This document shows positions 17,923 to 28,806 of a stretch of DNA of 64,000 nucleotides, in pieces. The position numbers and the translations under genes were made by a program. The notes under the pieces were generated by a model, which had not been told where the DNA came from, made no database searches, and was given only the letters and a program-made list of their open reading frames with translations. Source of the stretch: Kocuria marina (GTDB lineage Bacteria > Actinomycetota > Actinomycetes > Actinomycetales > Micrococcaceae); contig BMZV01000002.1 in the NCBI GenBank assembly GCA_014652975.1, forward strand, positions 430,561 to 494,560, given 5' to 3'. Within the stretch, counting starts at the first letter, position 1. Each line of letters opens with the position of its first letter.

Positions 17923-18657
17923 TCAGGCCACCTGGCTGATGATCGCCTCGGCCACCTCGCGCATCGACAGCCTGCGATCCATGGACGTCTTCTGGATCCA
18001 GCGGAACGCCTCGGGCTCGGACAGACCCATCTTGGTCTGCAGCAGCGACTTGGCGCGTTCCACGAGCTTGCGCGTGGCGAACTGTTCCTTCATGTCCGCG
18101 ACCTCGCTCTCGAGGGCCGTGATCTCCTCGAAACGAGACATCGCGATCTCGATCGCGGGCACCACGTCGTCCACGGTGAACGGCTTGACCACGTACGCCA
18201 TGGCGCCGGCCTCCCGCGCACGCTCCACGAGCTCGCGCTGGCTGAACGCGGTGAGCAGTACCACGGGCGCGATCCGGTCCTGCGCGATCTGCTCTGCGGC
18301 GGTAATCCCGTCCATCACGGGCATCTTCACGTCCATGAGCACGAGGTCCGGGCGGTGCTCGGAGGCCAGGGCGACGGCGCGCTCCCCGTTCTCCGCCTGC
18401 GCCACCACGCGGTACCCGGCGTCCTCGAGCATCTCGACGATGTCCATGCGGATCAGCGCCTCGTCCTCCGCGACGACGACCGTCTTGGCTCCGGAACCCT
18501 GCGCCTCGGAACGGGCGGCGTGGTCCTGGGCGGGCGCGGCGTCGACGTGGGTCGTCTCGGCGCGGGCGGTGTCGGGCTGCGCGACGCCAGGGTCTGCGGC
18601 GCCCGACCGTTGTGCCCCGGGCGCAGTGGGCTCCGGGGTGTTCGACGAATCCGTCAC
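17923..18657 (-). CDS. pdtaR: ANTAR response regulator, PdtaR-like
   Basis: A 244-residue two-component regulator. After a 70-residue Ala/Pro/Asp-rich N-terminus comes a receiver domain with acidic pocket (VVAEDEALIR), phospho-acceptor Asp in VLMDVKMPVMDG, and the conserved Thr (LLTAF) and Lys (VVKPF). The C-terminal ANTAR RNA-binding domain includes RKLVERAKSLLQTKMGLSE. It resembles mycobacterial PdtaR (Rv1626), which is likewise encoded close to polA and rpsA and is controlled by the kinase PdtaS; no kinase gene is in this window. GTG 18657 is selected for its TAGGAG ribosome binding site. Expected action is antitermination by binding paired hairpins in target mRNAs. Confidence 0.9.
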   Translation of the reverse strand: MTDSSNTPEPTAPGAQRSGAADPGVAQPDTARAETTHVDAAPAQDHAARSEAQGSGAKTVVVAEDEALIRMDIVEMLEDAGYRVVAQAENGERAVALASEHRPDLVLMDVKMPVMDGITAAEQIAQDRIAPVVLLTAFSQRELVERAREAGAMAYVVKPFTVDDVVPAIEIAMSRFEEITALESEVADMKEQFATRKLVERAKSLLQTKMGLSEPEAFRWIQKTSMDRRLSMREVAEAIISQVA

Positions 18658-18852
18658 GGGGACTCCTAGGTTTGGGGATAACTTGGTCGTGTCGACACGG
18701 CATCCAACCACGAGTGCCGCGAACGCGCCTGATGGGACACAGCACACCCCCGGGCGCGGAAGGGGCGGACCGGTCTCCAGCCTAGACCCATCATGTATGC
18801 TGTTATCCGCACCGGCGGCGGTGGCCCGCACTACGGTCCCCTTCCCGGACAT

Positions 18853-18934
18853 GCCCAAGTGGCGGAATTGGCAGACGCGCTGCACTCAAAATGCAGTATG
18901 GAGACATGTGTGGGTTCGAGTCCCACCTTGGGCA
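18853..18934 (+). tRNA. tRNA-Leu (anticodon CAA)
   Basis: An 82-base class II tRNA. The acceptor GCCCAAG pairs with CTTGGGC, the discriminator is A, and there is a long variable arm. The anticodon loop CTCAAAA gives anticodon CAA, and the T loop GGTTCGAGTCC is present. The 3' CCA is not encoded. Confidence 0.96.
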
Positions 18935-18964
18935 CGACAACTCGCTCCGTCGGAGCACCTTTGG

Positions 18965-18993
18965 AACGGCCTCGCACCCGCGGGGCCGTTTTT
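18965..18993 (+). terminator. terminator of tRNA-Leu
   Basis: AACGGCC (18965-18971) and GGCCGTT (18984-18990) followed by further T residues (TTTTT across 18989-18993), 31 bases after the tRNA: a standard rho-independent terminator. Confidence 0.8.
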
Positions 18994-19175
18994 CGTGGCC
19001 GAACACAGGGCGAATGCACGGGGGTCGTGGGTCTCCCCGCATCCGTGGTCGGGCGGGTGGGTGGACCGGTCGGGGACCTGTCAGCAATGGGGAGGCCCGC
19101 CCGTGGTCGACTTCCCAGGATGAAGCCGACAGCCTGAGCACCTCCGACACAGCTCACACCACGACGGGAGACCCC

Positions 19176-19541
19176 ATGCCGATGCCCAAGCGGATCGGTG
19201 CCGAGGACTATTCCGCTCGACTGGAGCCCCACCAACGTCCCCACCTCGAGGCGCTTCGAGACCTCAGCCGTCGCGTGGCGCCGCACGCGCGGGAGGTCCT
19301 GAAGTGGAACCAGCCCACGTACGCGCTCGACGACAACACCACTCTGTGGATGCTGTGGAACTTCAAGCACCACTGCTCCCTGCGGTTCACCCCCGAGTTC
19401 TTCGCACCCCACCAGTCACGGGAAGCGGCTGCGGGGGAGGAGTATGGCGCCGGGTTCATCAAGCTTCCCTACGACCGGCCCCTGCCCATCACGCTGCTCG
19501 AATCCCTCATGCGGGACCGGCTCCGCGATCAAGGCGCGTAG
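19176..19541 (+). CDS. DUF1801 domain-containing protein
   Basis: A 121-residue protein of the DUF1801/YdhG-like family, recognised by the pattern RVAPHAREVLKWNQPTYAL, then hydrophobic strands with FKHHCSLRF and a C-terminal IKLPYDRPLP segment. ATG 19176 has GGGAG upstream. The family has an SCP2-like or iron-chaperone-like fold in some reports, but no defined enzymatic role. It stands alone between tRNA-Leu and the convergent pyk, and no partner is suggested by context. Confidence 0.75.
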   Translation: MPMPKRIGAEDYSARLEPHQRPHLEALRDLSRRVAPHAREVLKWNQPTYALDDNTTLWMLWNFKHHCSLRFTPEFFAPHQSREAAAGEEYGAGFIKLPYDRPLPITLLESLMRDRLRDQGA

Positions 19542-19616
19542 CAAAACCTTTCGGAGACCGTAGGGCCCCAGCCGCTGTTCGCGCGATCGATCACAGCGTC
19601 CACGGTCAGCACGCAG

Positions 19617-19665
19617 AGTGGAGTAAAGGCAGCTCGGACGGCCTCCGGACTGCCTTTACTCCACT
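19617..19665. terminator. 16-bp perfect inverted repeat between DUF1801 gene and pyk
   Basis: AGTGGAGTAAAGGCAG (19617-19632) and its exact complement (19650-19665) flank a 17-base spacer. Position between convergent genes suggests a bidirectional terminator, but the arms are AT-richer than other terminators here and end outside in AGTGG/CCACT without T-runs. An alternative is the remnant of a small mobile repeat. Confidence 0.6.
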
Positions 19666-19758
19666 AGAACATCGGGTCGACACCCACACGCAGATGCCGC
19701 GACGAGAACCGCTCGCAGCGGTCCGCCATACGGCCGACCCGCGTGGATCAGCGACCGA

Positions 19759-21261
19759 TCACGGCTCCCGCCACGTGGCGGAACCGGCCATGCCGCCCCA
19801 CGGTCCCACGCGCTCGCGGGGTTCGCGCTGGGGTGCCTCGCCTGCGTCCTGGAGGTCGCCCACGCGGTGCACCTTCACGAGGTTGGTGGACCCGGCGTGG
19901 CCCGGGGGCGAACCGGCGCAGATGATGACCATGTCCTCGGTGTTGGCGAGATCATGCTGGAGCAGGTAGTGGTCCACCTGACGAGTCATGTCGTCGGTGT
20001 GCTCCACGCGATCCACCCGGATGGGCTGGACGCCCCACAGCAACTGCAGCCACGCCTGCACGCTCTTCTCGGGGGTGAACGCGAGGATCGGGCGTTCCGG
20101 GCGCAACCGGGACAACCGGCGGGCCGAGTCACCCGTCTGGGTGAACGTGCAGATGTAGTTCACGTCCAGCTGCCGGGCGATGGTCACCGCCGCACGGGTG
20201 ATGGCGCCGCCGCGCGTGCGGGGCTCGGTGCCCAGCGGGGGCATGCGGTCCATGCCCTGCGTCTCGGTGGCCAGGATGATGTTCGACATGGTCTCGAGCG
20301 TCTTGATGGGGTACTTGCCCACCGAGGTCTCGCCCGAGAGCATCACGGCGTCCGCGCCGTCGAGCACGGCGTTCGCGCAGTCCGAGGCCTCGGCGCGCGT
20401 GGGGCGCGGGTTGTCGATCATGGACTCGAGCACCTGGGTGGCCACGATCACGGGCTTCGCCCAGCGGCGGGCGAGCTCGATCGCGCGCTTCTGCACGATC
20501 GGCACGGCCTCCAGCGGCAGCTCCACACCGAGGTCGCCGCGGGCAACCATGATGCCGTCGAACGCGTCGATGATCTCGTGCAGCGCATCCACGGCCTGAG
20601 GCTTCTCGATCTTGGCGATCACGGGGATCTTGCGATCCTCCTCCGCCATGATCTCGTGCACCCGGGTGATGTCCTGGGCGTCCCGCACGAAGGACAGCGC
20701 GATGATGTCGACGCCGCGCTGCAGGGCCCAGCGCAGGTCCGCCTCGTCCTTCTCGCTCAGTGCGGGGACGTTGACGGCCACGCCGGGGAGGTTGATGCCC
20801 TTGTGGTCGGACACGGTCCCGGCGACCACGACCTCGGTGGTGACGGCGGTGTCCGACACGGCCGTGGCGCGCAGGGCGACCTTGCCGTCGTCGATCAGCA
20901 GCGGGTCCCCCACGTTGACGTCGCCGGGCAGGCCCTTGTGGGTCGTGGAGCACAGCTCCTTGGAGCCGGGGACGTCCTCGATCGTGATCGTGAAGGTGTC
21001 ACCCACGTCCAGCGCATGGGGGCCGTCCGCGAAGTTGCCCAGCCGGATCTTGGGCCCCTGCAGGTCCGCGAGGATCGCGACCGTGGTGCCCAGCTCTTCG
21101 CTGGCCCGGCGCAGGTTCTCGTAGGACGTATTGTGCACGGTGTGGTCACCGTGACTCATGTTGAGGCGAGCCACGTTCATTCCGGCCTGGATCGCCTGGG
21201 TGACGTTCTCGTACGAGGAGATGGCGGGGCCGATGGTGGCCACGATCTTCGCTCGACGCAT
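19759..21261 (-). CDS. pyk: pyruvate kinase
   Basis: A 500-residue pyruvate kinase converting phosphoenolpyruvate and ADP to pyruvate and ATP. Signature regions are MNVARLNMSHG near residue 28, KIEKPQAVDALHEI near 215 (catalytic Lys), VARGDLGVELP near 240 (metal ligands) and NPRPTRAEASDCANAVLDGADAVMLS split across about 290-320. The last 30 residues are an extra Arg/Pro/Gly-rich tail. ATG 21261 follows AAGGGAG. It is transcribed separately from gltBD, whose terminator lies just upstream. Confidence 0.97.
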   Translation of the reverse strand: MRRAKIVATIGPAISSYENVTQAIQAGMNVARLNMSHGDHTVHNTSYENLRRASEELGTTVAILADLQGPKIRLGNFADGPHALDVGDTFTITIEDVPGSKELCSTTHKGLPGDVNVGDPLLIDDGKVALRATAVSDTAVTTEVVVAGTVSDHKGINLPGVAVNVPALSEKDEADLRWALQRGVDIIALSFVRDAQDITRVHEIMAEEDRKIPVIAKIEKPQAVDALHEIIDAFDGIMVARGDLGVELPLEAVPIVQKRAIELARRWAKPVIVATQVLESMIDNPRPTRAEASDCANAVLDGADAVMLSGETSVGKYPIKTLETMSNIILATETQGMDRMPPLGTEPRTRGGAITRAAVTIARQLDVNYICTFTQTGDSARRLSRLRPERPILAFTPEKSVQAWLQLLWGVQPIRVDRVEHTDDMTRQVDHYLLQHDLANTEDMVIICAGSPPGHAGSTNLVKVHRVGDLQDAGEAPQREPRERVGPWGGMAGSATWREP

Positions 21262-21302
21262 GGGTGACTCCCTTTCGAATGGCGGATGGTTGGTGCATAT
21301 GA

Positions 21303-21352
21303 CGAAGCGGCCGGGTCGAGCAGCCTGGTGCTGCCCGACCGCGGCCGCTTCG
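21303..21352 (-). terminator. terminator of gltBD
   Basis: Long imperfect hairpin with outer arms CGAAGCGGCC and GGCCGCTTCG and inner arms GAGCAGC/GCTGC, about 90 bases beyond the gltD stop and 41 bases before the pyk start. It should isolate pyk from gltBD transcription. Confidence 0.65.
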
Positions 21353-21443
21353 CCGATGTCCGTTCCTACCTTAGCAACGAGCCCTGGGAATTGATATGGC
21401 TGGACTCATGGCGGGTGCCGGGAGGATCACGGATGCGTGCGGG

Positions 21444-22907
21444 TCACAGGCTCAGGTCGATCGCCCGCTCGGACGGGGTCACGGGTTCTGGCAACCGGGT
21501 CTGGCCTGTAAGGTGGCGTTCCACGTGAGCGGCGCACGCCCGGCCCTCCGCGATGGCCCACACCACGAGGGACTGCCCACGACCTGCGTCACCGCACGAG
21601 AACACCCCGTCCACGGCGGTCATGTAGGTCTCGTCCCGCGCCACGTTGTCCCGGGAGTCCAGCGCCACGGGTAGCTGCTCGGTGAGCTCGCGGGACTCAT
21701 TGCCCGTGAATCCCAGGGCGAGCAGGATCAGGTCCGCAGGCAACACCTTCTCGGTGCCGGCCACGGGACCGCGGGAGCCGTCCTCGCGGTACTCGGTCTC
21801 CGCCACGCGCAGTCCCGTGACCCGGCCGTCCTGCCCCACGAACTCCACCGTGGAGGCCAGGTACGTTCGTTCGCCGCCCTCCTCGTGGGACGTGGAGACC
21901 TCGAAGACCCGGGGCATCATGGGCCACGGTTCCTCGTCCGCGCGGTCCACGGGAGGCTTGCGACCGATCGCGAGCGACGTCACGGACGCCGCACCCTGGC
22001 GCAGCGCGGTGCCGATGCAGTCGGAACCGGTGTCACCGCCGCCCAACACGATCACGTGCTTGCCGCGCGCGTCGATGGGGTCGGGGACGTGGTCCTCGGC
22101 CACCAGGTGATTGGCTCGCACGAGGAAGTCCATGGCGTAGTGGATCCCCGCGAGCTCACGGCCGGGGATCGCGAGCTCACGGGGCCGCGTGGCACCCGTG
22201 GCCACGATCACGGCGTCGTAACGCCTGCGCAGCGCGTCCCACGTGATGTCCGTGCCGATCTCCACGCCCGGGCGGAACTTGGTGCCCTCCTGGCGCATGA
22301 TCTCGAGCCGGCGTTCGAGCACGGACTTCTCGAGCTTGAAGTCGGGGATGCCATAGCGCAGCAGACCGCCGATCCGGTCGTCCCGTTCGTACACGGCCAC
22401 CGTGAACCCCGCCTGCGTGAGCTGCTGGGCCGCCGCGAGTCCGGCGGGACCGGAACCGACCACCGCGACCGTCTTGCCCACGAGCCGCTGCGGGACGTAG
22501 GGCTTGATGAGGTCGTCGTCGAACGCCTTCTCGCCGATCGCGTACTCGACCTGCTTGATGGTCACGGGCTCCTGGTTGATCCCGAGCACGCACGAGGACT
22601 CGCACGGCGCGGGGCACACGCGCCCGGTGAACTCCGGGAAGTTGTTGGTCGCGTGCATCCGCTCGGAGGCCTCGTCCCACCGGTCACGCCACACGAGGTC
22701 GTTCCACTCGGGGATGAGGTTGCCCAGGGGACACCCCTGGTGACAGAACGGCACACCGCAGTCCATACAGCGCCCGGCCTGCTCGTGCAGCGTCCCCGCC
22801 TCCTGGCGTTGCTGCACCTCCGCCCAGTCCATGAGGCGCACCGGGACGGGGCGCTTGGGACGGTCCTCGCGTGTGCGGACCTTGAGAAAACCACGGGGAT
22901 CAGCCAC
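21444..22907 (-). CDS. gltD: glutamate synthase, small subunit
   Basis: A 487-residue beta subunit of NADPH-dependent glutamate synthase, which feeds electrons from NADPH to the large subunit. N-terminal cysteines for two 4Fe-4S clusters appear in [17 protein letters not shown] and [13 protein letters not shown]. The FAD site is [15 protein letters not shown] near residue 148 and the NADPH site [15 protein letters not shown] near 290. A C-terminal GD motif ([17 protein letters not shown]) closes the FAD fold. Start GTG 22907 overlaps the gltB stop by eight bases, indicating translational coupling. Confidence 0.96.
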   Translation of the reverse strand: MADPRGFLKVRTREDRPKRPVPVRLMDWAEVQQRQEAGTLHEQAGRCMDCGVPFCHQGCPLGNLIPEWNDLVWRDRWDEASERMHATNNFPEFTGRVCPAPCESSCVLGINQEPVTIKQVEYAIGEKAFDDDLIKPYVPQRLVGKTVAVVGSGPAGLAAAQQLTQAGFTVAVYERDDRIGGLLRYGIPDFKLEKSVLERRLEIMRQEGTKFRPGVEIGTDITWDALRRRYDAVIVATGATRPRELAIPGRELAGIHYAMDFLVRANHLVAEDHVPDPIDARGKHVIVLGGGDTGSDCIGTALRQGAASVTSLAIGRKPPVDRADEEPWPMMPRVFEVSTSHEEGGERTYLASTVEFVGQDGRVTGLRVAETEYREDGSRGPVAGTEKVLPADLILLALGFTGNESRELTEQLPVALDSRDNVARDETYMTAVDGVFSCGDAGRGQSLVVWAIAEGRACAAHVERHLTGQTRLPEPVTPSERAIDLSL

Positions 22908-25900
22908 GGCCGGTCACCTCCAGAATCTTGTGCCAGGTGCCGTCGCCGTCCGGGTCGTCCCCGGCGGCTTCGGCCTCGTTGCGCAGTGCGAGCACCGCGG
23001 AGTAGTCCCGCGGCAGCAGTTTGGTGAAGCGCGACATCGTGCGGTCCGGGTCCGCGAGCAGTTGACGCGCGAACTCGGACCCGGTCTCCTCACCGTGGCG
23101 CTTGATGAGGTCGGCGAGCAACTCACGGTCGTTGGCGTCCGGGTGCTCGAGGTGCAGTTCACCGCTCTCGCGGGCCTGCTTGTTCACGTCCCGCTCGTCC
23201 AGGTCCAGCACGTATGCCACACCGCCGGACATCCCGGCCCCGAAGTTGCGGCCCGTCTCACCCAGCACCACGGCCACACCCCCGGTCATGTACTCGCAGC
23301 CGTGGTCACCGATGCCCTCGACCACCGCGGTGGCCCCGGAATTGCGCACCAGGAAGCGCTCCCCCACGGTGCCGTTGAAGAACATCTCGCCGCTCGTGGC
23401 GCCGTAACCGATCACGTTGCCCGCGATCACGTTCTCGTGGGCCACGAACCCGGCGTCGCGCGGGGGCCGCACGACGATCCGTCCGCCGGAAAGACCCTTG
23501 CCCGTGTAGTCGTTCGCGTCCCCCTCGAGCCGCAGCGTGATACCGCGGGGCACGAAGGCGCCCAGCGACTGGCCGGCCTGACCGGTCAGGGTCACGTCGA
23601 TCGTGTCATCCGGCAGTTCCCGGGTCCCGAGCGCGCTGGTCACGGTGTATCCGAGCATCGTGCCCACGGCGCGGTCCGTGTTGATCACGCGTTCCTGTAC
23701 GCGCACGGGTTCACCGCGTTCGATCGCCGGTTGCGCGAGCGGGATGAGCTTCGTGTCGAAGTGCTTCTCGAGTTCGTGGTCCTGGACGCCGGTATTGCGC
23801 AGTCCGCCCGTGACCCCTTCCGCGCGGAACGAATCGAGCACGGGGCTCAGGTCCAGCCCCTTGGCCTTCCAGTGCGCCACGGCCTCCCGCGTGCGCAGTA
23901 CCTCGGCGTGCCCCACGGCCTCCGCGATGCTGCGGAACCCGAGTTCGGCGAGGATCTCGCGCACCTCTTGGGCAATGAACTCGAAGAAGTTCACCACGTG
24001 CTCGGCCTTGCCCGTGAAGCGCTTGCGCAGTTCGGGGTTCTGCGTGGCAACTCCCACGGGGCACGTGTCCAGATGGCACTTGCGCATCATGATGCAGCCC
24101 TCCACCACGAGCGGCGCCGTGGCGAAGCCGAATTCCTCGGCGCCCAGCAACGCGGCGACGACGACGTCGCGCCCCGTCTTGAGCTGGCCGTCCGCCTGCA
24201 CGACCACGCGCTCGCGCAGCCCGTTCAGCCGCAGGGTCTGCTGGGTCTCCGCGAGTCCCAGCTCCCACGGCATGCCCGCGTGCTTGAGCGAGTTCAGGGG
24301 CGCCGCGCCCGTGCCGCCGTCGTGGCCGGAGACCAGTACGACGTCGGCCTTGGCCTTGGTCACGCCCGCCGCGACCGTCCCAATCCCGCGTTCCGACACG
24401 AGCTTGACGTGCACGCGAGCGCGAGGGTTGGCGTGCTTGAGGTCGTAGATCAGCTGCGCGAGGTCCTCGATCGAGTAGATGTCGTGGTGCGGCGGCGGGG
24501 AGATCAGCGAAACCCCCGGGGTCGCGTGGCGCGTGCGCGCGATCCATGGGTAGACCTTCTGCGCCATGAGCTGCCCGCCCTCGCCGGGCTTGGCGCCCTG
24601 GGCCATCTTGATCTGCAGGTCGTCCGCGGTCGCGAGGTACAGGCTCGTGACCCCGAACCGGCCAGAGGCCACCTGCTTGATCGCCGAACGCCGCTCGGGG
24701 TCGATCAGCCGCTCGACGTCCTCACCGCCCTCGCCCGTGTTGGACTTGGCGCCCAGACGGTTCATGGCGATCGCGAGCGTCTCGTGGGCCTCCGCGGAGA
24801 TCGAGCCGTAGCTCATGGCACCCGTGGAGAACCGCTTGACGATCTCGCTCACGGGCTCCACCTCGTCGATGTCCACGGGCTCGCGCGTGGACGCGAAACT
24901 CATGAGTCCGCGCAGGGTCGCGAGCTCCTTGGCCTGGTCGTCCACACGGGACGTGTAGGACTTGAAGATGTCGTAGCGGCCCGTGCGGGTCGCGTGCTGC
25001 AACCGGAAGACCGTGTGCGGGTCGAACAGGTGCCGCGGTCCCTCGCGGCGCCAGTCGTACTCGCCGCCCGTGGCGAGGTCCCGGTGCGGTTCGGTGACGC
25101 CGTCCTCCGGATAGGCCAGGCGGTGTCGGGACTGGATCTCCGCGGCGATCACGTCCAGACCCACACCCTCGATCTGGGTCCGTGTGCCCGCGAAGTAGTC
25201 GTCCACGAGCTCGCTCGACAGGCCCAGGGCCTCGAACGTCTGCGCACCGCAGTACGACTGCACGGTGGAGATGCCCATCTTGGACATGATCTTCTGCACG
25301 CCCTTGCCCAGCGCCTTGATGAGGTTCGCCACGGCCTGTTCTTCCGTGACCCCCCGGATCTCCCCGCGGCGCACGAGTTCCTCGGCGGATTCCATGGCCA
25401 GGTAGGGGTTCACGGCCGACGCCCCGTAGCCCAGCAGCAGGGCCACGTGGTGGACCTCCCGCACGTCCCCCGATTCCACGATCAGGGCCACCTTGGTGCG
25501 GGTTGCCGAGCGCAACAGGTGGTGGTGCACGGCGGAGGTCAGCAGCAGGGACGGGATGGGAGCCCACACGCCGTTGGAGTCCCGGTCGGAGATGATGACG
25601 AACTGCACCCCGCGGTTCACGGCCGCGGAGACCTTCTCGCAGATCTCCGCGATCCGGGCCCGCAGCGAGTCCGCACCGTCCACGGGACGGTACAGCCCGC
25701 GCACGCGCAGGCTCAGGGGCACGCCGTCGTCGTCCAGGTGCACGAACTGGTCCAGCTGGTCGTTGTCGATCACCGGGAAGTTCAGCTGGATCTGGCGCGT
25801 CCGGGTCTGCTGCGTGGAGAGCATGTTGGCCATGGGCCCCACGGCACCGGCCATGGACGTGACGAGTTCCTCGCGGATCGCGTCGAGCGGCGGGTTGGTC

Positions 25901-27615
25901 ACTTGCGCGAAGGACTGCACGAAGTAGTCGAACAACAGCCGCGAGCGGTTGGACAGCACCGCCACGGGCGTGTCCGTGCCCATCGCGTAGATGGGCTCGG
26001 CGCCGGCCGCGGCCATGGGACCGATGATCAGCTTGAGCTCTTCCTCGGTGTAGCCGAAGGTCTTCTGCCGTAACCGGATGGAGTGCGGCGGGTGGGTCAT
26101 GTGCTCGCGTTCGGGCAGCTCCGTGATGGGCAGCACCGAGTCCCGCACCCAGTCCTGCCACGGCTTGGTGGCGGCGAGTTCGGCCTTGATCTCGCTGTCC
26201 TCCACGATCCGGCCCTCGTCCGTGTCCACGAGGAACATGGTCCCCGGGGACACCCGGCCCTTGCGGACGACGACGCGCTCCCCCACGTCCACGACGCCCA
26301 CCTCGGAGGCGAAGATCACCAGACCGTCGTCGGTCTGCCAGAACCGCCCCGGGCGCAACCCGTTACGGTCCAGGACCGAGCCCACGCGCACGCCGTCCGT
26401 GAAGGACACGCACGCGGGACCGTCCCACGGCTCCATGAGCGTGGCGTGGTACTGGTAGAAAGCCTTGAGCTGCGGATCCATGGTCTCATGGTTCTGCCAC
26501 GCCTCCGGGATCAGCATGAGCATGGTCTCGGTCACGGGCCGGCCCGCGAGCTGGAGCAGCTCGGCAACCTCGTCGAGCGACTGCGAGTCGGACGCGCCCT
26601 CCGAGCAGATGGGGAACAGGTCCTCGGGCTGGCGGCCCAGCACGGCCCCGGACAGCGAGGACTGGCGTGCGCGCATCCAGTTGCGGTTGCCCACCACGGT
26701 GTTGATTTCACCGTTGTGCGCGAGCGTTCGCATGGGCTGGGCGAGCGGCCAGGACGGGAACGTATTGGTGGAGAAGCGCGAGTGCACCACCGCGAGCTTG
26801 GTCGTGAACCGCGGATCGGACAGGTCCGGGTAGAACGGTTCGAGCTGAGCCGTGGTGAGCATGCCCTTGTACACGAGCGTGCGGGACGAGAAGGACGGGA
26901 AGTACACCCCGAACTTGTTCTGCGCGCGCTTGCGCACGCGGAACGCCTTCTGGTCCAGTTCGAGCTGGGCGGCCACGGGATCGTAGGACGTTGCGTCCTG
27001 CGCAAACAGGGACGCCGCCCGCTCGTTGTGACTGCTGTCGGAGACGAAGAACTGCACGAACGTTGGCATCACGGCGCGCGCGGACGCGCCCACGGCGTCG
27101 TCGACCACGGGGACGTCCCGCCAGCCCAGGACCGTGAGGCGTTCCATGCGGGCGAGTTCCTCGAGCGAGCGCTTGAGCTCCTCGAGGTGCTTACCGCCGG
27201 TGGGCATGAACGCCGTGCCCACCACGTAGGCCCCCTGGGGCGGCAGCGGGAAGTCCACCACCTCGCGCAGGAACTCGTCCGGGATCTGGGTCAGCAGACC
27301 GGCGCCGTCCCCGGTGCCCTCGTCCCCACCTACCGCACCGCGGTGCTCGAGGTTGCGCAGGGCCGTGAGCGCGGCGTCCACGATGTCGTGGGAGGCCACG
27401 CCGTCCAGGGTGGCCACGACGGCCAGACCGCACGCGTCCTTCTCGTCCTCCGAGCGGTACAGGCCCTGATCCTCGGGCACTGCCGAGAAACGCTCGAACG
27501 GGGACACCGGTTCGGCGGCGTCGCGTGGTTCGGGTGCGTCCCGGTGGACGGGATCCGTGGTGCTCACGCGATGCTGCTCGCGGGAGTTCGGGGCTGCTAT
27601 CTGGTCACTGCTCAT
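22900..27615 (-). CDS. gltB: glutamate synthase, large subunit
   Basis: A 1571-residue alpha subunit that makes two glutamates from glutamine and 2-oxoglutarate. The class II amidotransferase nucleophile is Cys62 in [12 protein letters not shown], so the first 61 residues would be removed. Other landmarks are the FMN-binding synthase region ([19 protein letters not shown]), the 3Fe-4S cysteines in [16 protein letters not shown], and the C-terminal beta-helix with repeated G--xG--N segments ([20 protein letters not shown]). ATG 27615 has GAGGAG at good spacing; the longer frame upstream has no support. Forms an operon with gltD and is central to nitrogen assimilation. Confidence 0.96.
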   Translation of the reverse strand: MSSDQIAAPNSREQHRVSTTDPVHRDAPEPRDAAEPVSPFERFSAVPEDQGLYRSEDEKDACGLAVVATLDGVASHDIVDAALTALRNLEHRGAVGGDEGTGDGAGLLTQIPDEFLREVVDFPLPPQGAYVVGTAFMPTGGKHLEELKRSLEELARMERLTVLGWRDVPVVDDAVGASARAVMPTFVQFFVSDSSHNERAASLFAQDATSYDPVAAQLELDQKAFRVRKRAQNKFGVYFPSFSSRTLVYKGMLTTAQLEPFYPDLSDPRFTTKLAVVHSRFSTNTFPSWPLAQPMRTLAHNGEINTVVGNRNWMRARQSSLSGAVLGRQPEDLFPICSEGASDSQSLDEVAELLQLAGRPVTETMLMLIPEAWQNHETMDPQLKAFYQYHATLMEPWDGPACVSFTDGVRVGSVLDRNGLRPGRFWQTDDGLVIFASEVGVVDVGERVVVRKGRVSPGTMFLVDTDEGRIVEDSEIKAELAATKPWQDWVRDSVLPITELPEREHMTHPPHSIRLRQKTFGYTEEELKLIIGPMAAAGAEPIYAMGTDTPVAVLSNRSRLLFDYFVQSFAQVTNPPLDAIREELVTSMAGAVGPMANMLSTQQTRTRQIQLNFPVIDNDQLDQFVHLDDDGVPLSLRVRGLYRPVDGADSLRARIAEICEKVSAAVNRGVQFVIISDRDSNGVWAPIPSLLLTSAVHHHLLRSATRTKVALIVESGDVREVHHVALLLGYGASAVNPYLAMESAEELVRRGEIRGVTEEQAVANLIKALGKGVQKIMSKMGISTVQSYCGAQTFEALGLSSELVDDYFAGTRTQIEGVGLDVIAAEIQSRHRLAYPEDGVTEPHRDLATGGEYDWRREGPRHLFDPHTVFRLQHATRTGRYDIFKSYTSRVDDQAKELATLRGLMSFASTREPVDIDEVEPVSEIVKRFSTGAMSYGSISAEAHETLAIAMNRLGAKSNTGEGGEDVERLIDPERRSAIKQVASGRFGVTSLYLATADDLQIKMAQGAKPGEGGQLMAQKVYPWIARTRHATPGVSLISPPPHHDIYSIEDLAQLIYDLKHANPRARVHVKLVSERGIGTVAAGVTKAKADVVLVSGHDGGTGAAPLNSLKHAGMPWELGLAETQQTLRLNGLRERVVVQADGQLKTGRDVVVAALLGAEEFGFATAPLVVEGCIMMRKCHLDTCPVGVATQNPELRKRFTGKAEHVVNFFEFIAQEVREILAELGFRSIAEAVGHAEVLRTREAVAHWKAKGLDLSPVLDSFRAEGVTGGLRNTGVQDHELEKHFDTKLIPLAQPAIERGEPVRVQERVINTDRAVGTMLGYTVTSALGTRELPDDTIDVTLTGQAGQSLGAFVPRGITLRLEGDANDYTGKGLSGGRIVVRPPRDAGFVAHENVIAGNVIGYGATSGEMFFNGTVGERFLVRNSGATAVVEGIGDHGCEYMTGGVAVVLGETGRNFGAGMSGGVAYVLDLDERDVNKQARESGELHLEHPDANDRELLADLIKRHGEETGSEFARQLLADPDRTMSRFTKLLPRDYSAVLALRNEAEAAGDDPDGDGTWHKILEVTGRG

Positions 27616-27807
27616 GGCGGTACTCCTCACCAAGGGCCGGCAGGTCGAATGCGTCGGACGAGGCCCGGGGAGCACTCGGTGGGTGCGCAGCGGGCGACGC
27701 GGGATCCAGGTGACGCGCGTGTCCGCCCCGTTGCGGAAGGAAGCGGCCCGTGGGCCGTGGATCGAACCGGCGGGTCCCACGGATGAGCGGGACAGGCACG
27801 GTGCTCG

Positions 27808-27839
27808 GGTAATTTACCACGTAGGCCACGTCACACGAA
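27808..27839 (-). promoter_or_regulatory. candidate gltB promoter with palindrome
   Basis: On the minus strand a -35-like TTCGTG (27839-27834) and -10 TAAATT (27816-27811) have 17-base spacing. The -10 lies inside the 11-base palindrome GGTAATTTACC (27808-27818), a possible operator. The nitrogen regulator involved cannot be told from this. Confidence 0.4.
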
Positions 27840-27866
27840 CATGCGTGACGGATCGCACGGACGACG

Positions 27867-27910
27867 ACGCGGGCCCCGCGGAGTCGTGAAGAGCTCTGCG
27901 GGGCCCGCGT
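27867..27910 (-). terminator. terminator after the trp-lgt operon
   Basis: Arms ACGCGGGCCCCGC (27867-27879) and GCGGGGCCCGCGT (27898-27910), 33 bases beyond the lgt stop. It closes the long his-trp-lgt transcript ahead of the gltB promoter. Confidence 0.75.
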
Positions 27911-27942
27911 GCGGCGTCGTGGTCGGAGACCCGGAGGACGCG

Positions 27943-28806
27943 TCAGGAACGCACGGCCCGGGCAGGCTCGGCCGCTGCCCCGGCACGAGAGCGGGCACGC
28001 CTACCCAGGACCGCGAAGAGGATGATGCCCGCGATGACGATCAGCAGCGAGGTCCACACGTGCACGCGCACACCGGCGATCATCAGGGCCGGGTCCACGC
28101 GCAGGAACAGCTCGATGAGCAGTCGCCCGATCCCGTAGTAGATCATGTACAGCGCGAAGATGCGCCCGTGCGGGTCCCGCATGCGGCGGTCGATTGCGAG
28201 CAGCAGCACCACACCCAGCAGGTTCCACAGGCTCTCATACAGGAACGTGGGGTGGAACAGCGTGTCCGCGGGCAGCCCCGCGGGGAAGTTCGGGGACGCC
28301 GGGGAGATCTCGAGCCCCCACGGCAGTGTGGTGGGTCTGCCGAACAGTTCCTGGTTGAACCAGTTGCCCCACCGTCCCACGGCCTGGGCAAGCAGGAGTC
28401 CGGGGGCCACGCAGTCCGCGAACACGGCGAGCGACAACCCGTTCTTGCGCGAGACGAGCCACGCGGCCACGGCGCCGAACAGCACGGCACCCATGATGCC
28501 GAGTCCGCCCTCCCAGATCCGGAAGACGGCCAGGGGGTCCGCGCCGGGCCCGAAGTACCCGGCGGGGTCCGTGATCAGCACGTGGTAGGCGCGCGCCCCC
28601 ACGATCCCGGCGAGCACCGCCCAGAACACGATGTCCCACAGTACGTCCGGGTCCTGACCGCACTGCTTCCAGCGCCGCATGGTGAGCCAGATGGCCAGGG
28701 CCATGCCGAGCAGGATGCACAGCGCGTAGAAGTGCACCGTGAGCGGCCCCAGGTGGATGCTGCTGATGCTCGGGGACGGGATGGAGGCGGGCAACACCGG
28801 CGGCAT
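27943..28806 (-). CDS. lgt: prolipoprotein diacylglyceryl transferase
   Basis: A 287-residue polytopic membrane enzyme that transfers diacylglycerol from phosphatidylglycerol to the lipobox Cys of prolipoproteins. About seven helices are visible. Family motifs include WEGGLGIMGAVLFG near residue 97 and the signature GRWGNWFNQELFG near 143, with the essential Arg. The C-terminal tail is Arg/Ala-rich. The ATG overlaps the trpA stop by one base (TGATG), so it is the last gene of the trp cluster, an arrangement widely seen in actinobacteria. Confidence 0.95.
   Translation of the reverse strand: MPPVLPASIPSPSISSIHLGPLTVHFYALCILLGMALAIWLTMRRWKQCGQDPDVLWDIVFWAVLAGIVGARAYHVLITDPAGYFGPGADPLAVFRIWEGGLGIMGAVLFGAVAAWLVSRKNGLSLAVFADCVAPGLLLAQAVGRWGNWFNQELFGRPTTLPWGLEISPASPNFPAGLPADTLFHPTFLYESLWNLLGVVLLLAIDRRMRDPHGRIFALYMIYYGIGRLLIELFLRVDPALMIAGVRVHVWTSLLIVIAGIILFAVLGRRARSRAGAAAEPARAVRS

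Larger units (their letters stand above)
27616..27942. other. gltB upstream region (327 bp without genes)
   Basis: Holds the gltB leader and promoter candidate and the lgt terminator, listed separately. The rest (about 27616-27800) would be a 5' untranslated leader of roughly 190 bases in which I see no conserved riboswitch and no ORF with convincing coding character. Confidence 0.5.

Noticed and set aside
19617..19665. Insertion sequence ends
   Set aside because: The two arms are only 17 bases apart with no transposase between them and no target duplication visible.
22831..26073. 1080-residue open frame on the plus strand across gltB
   Set aside because: Antisense shadow of the well-supported gltB; rich in Arg/His/Val with no family features, as expected for an opposite-strand frame in GC-rich DNA.
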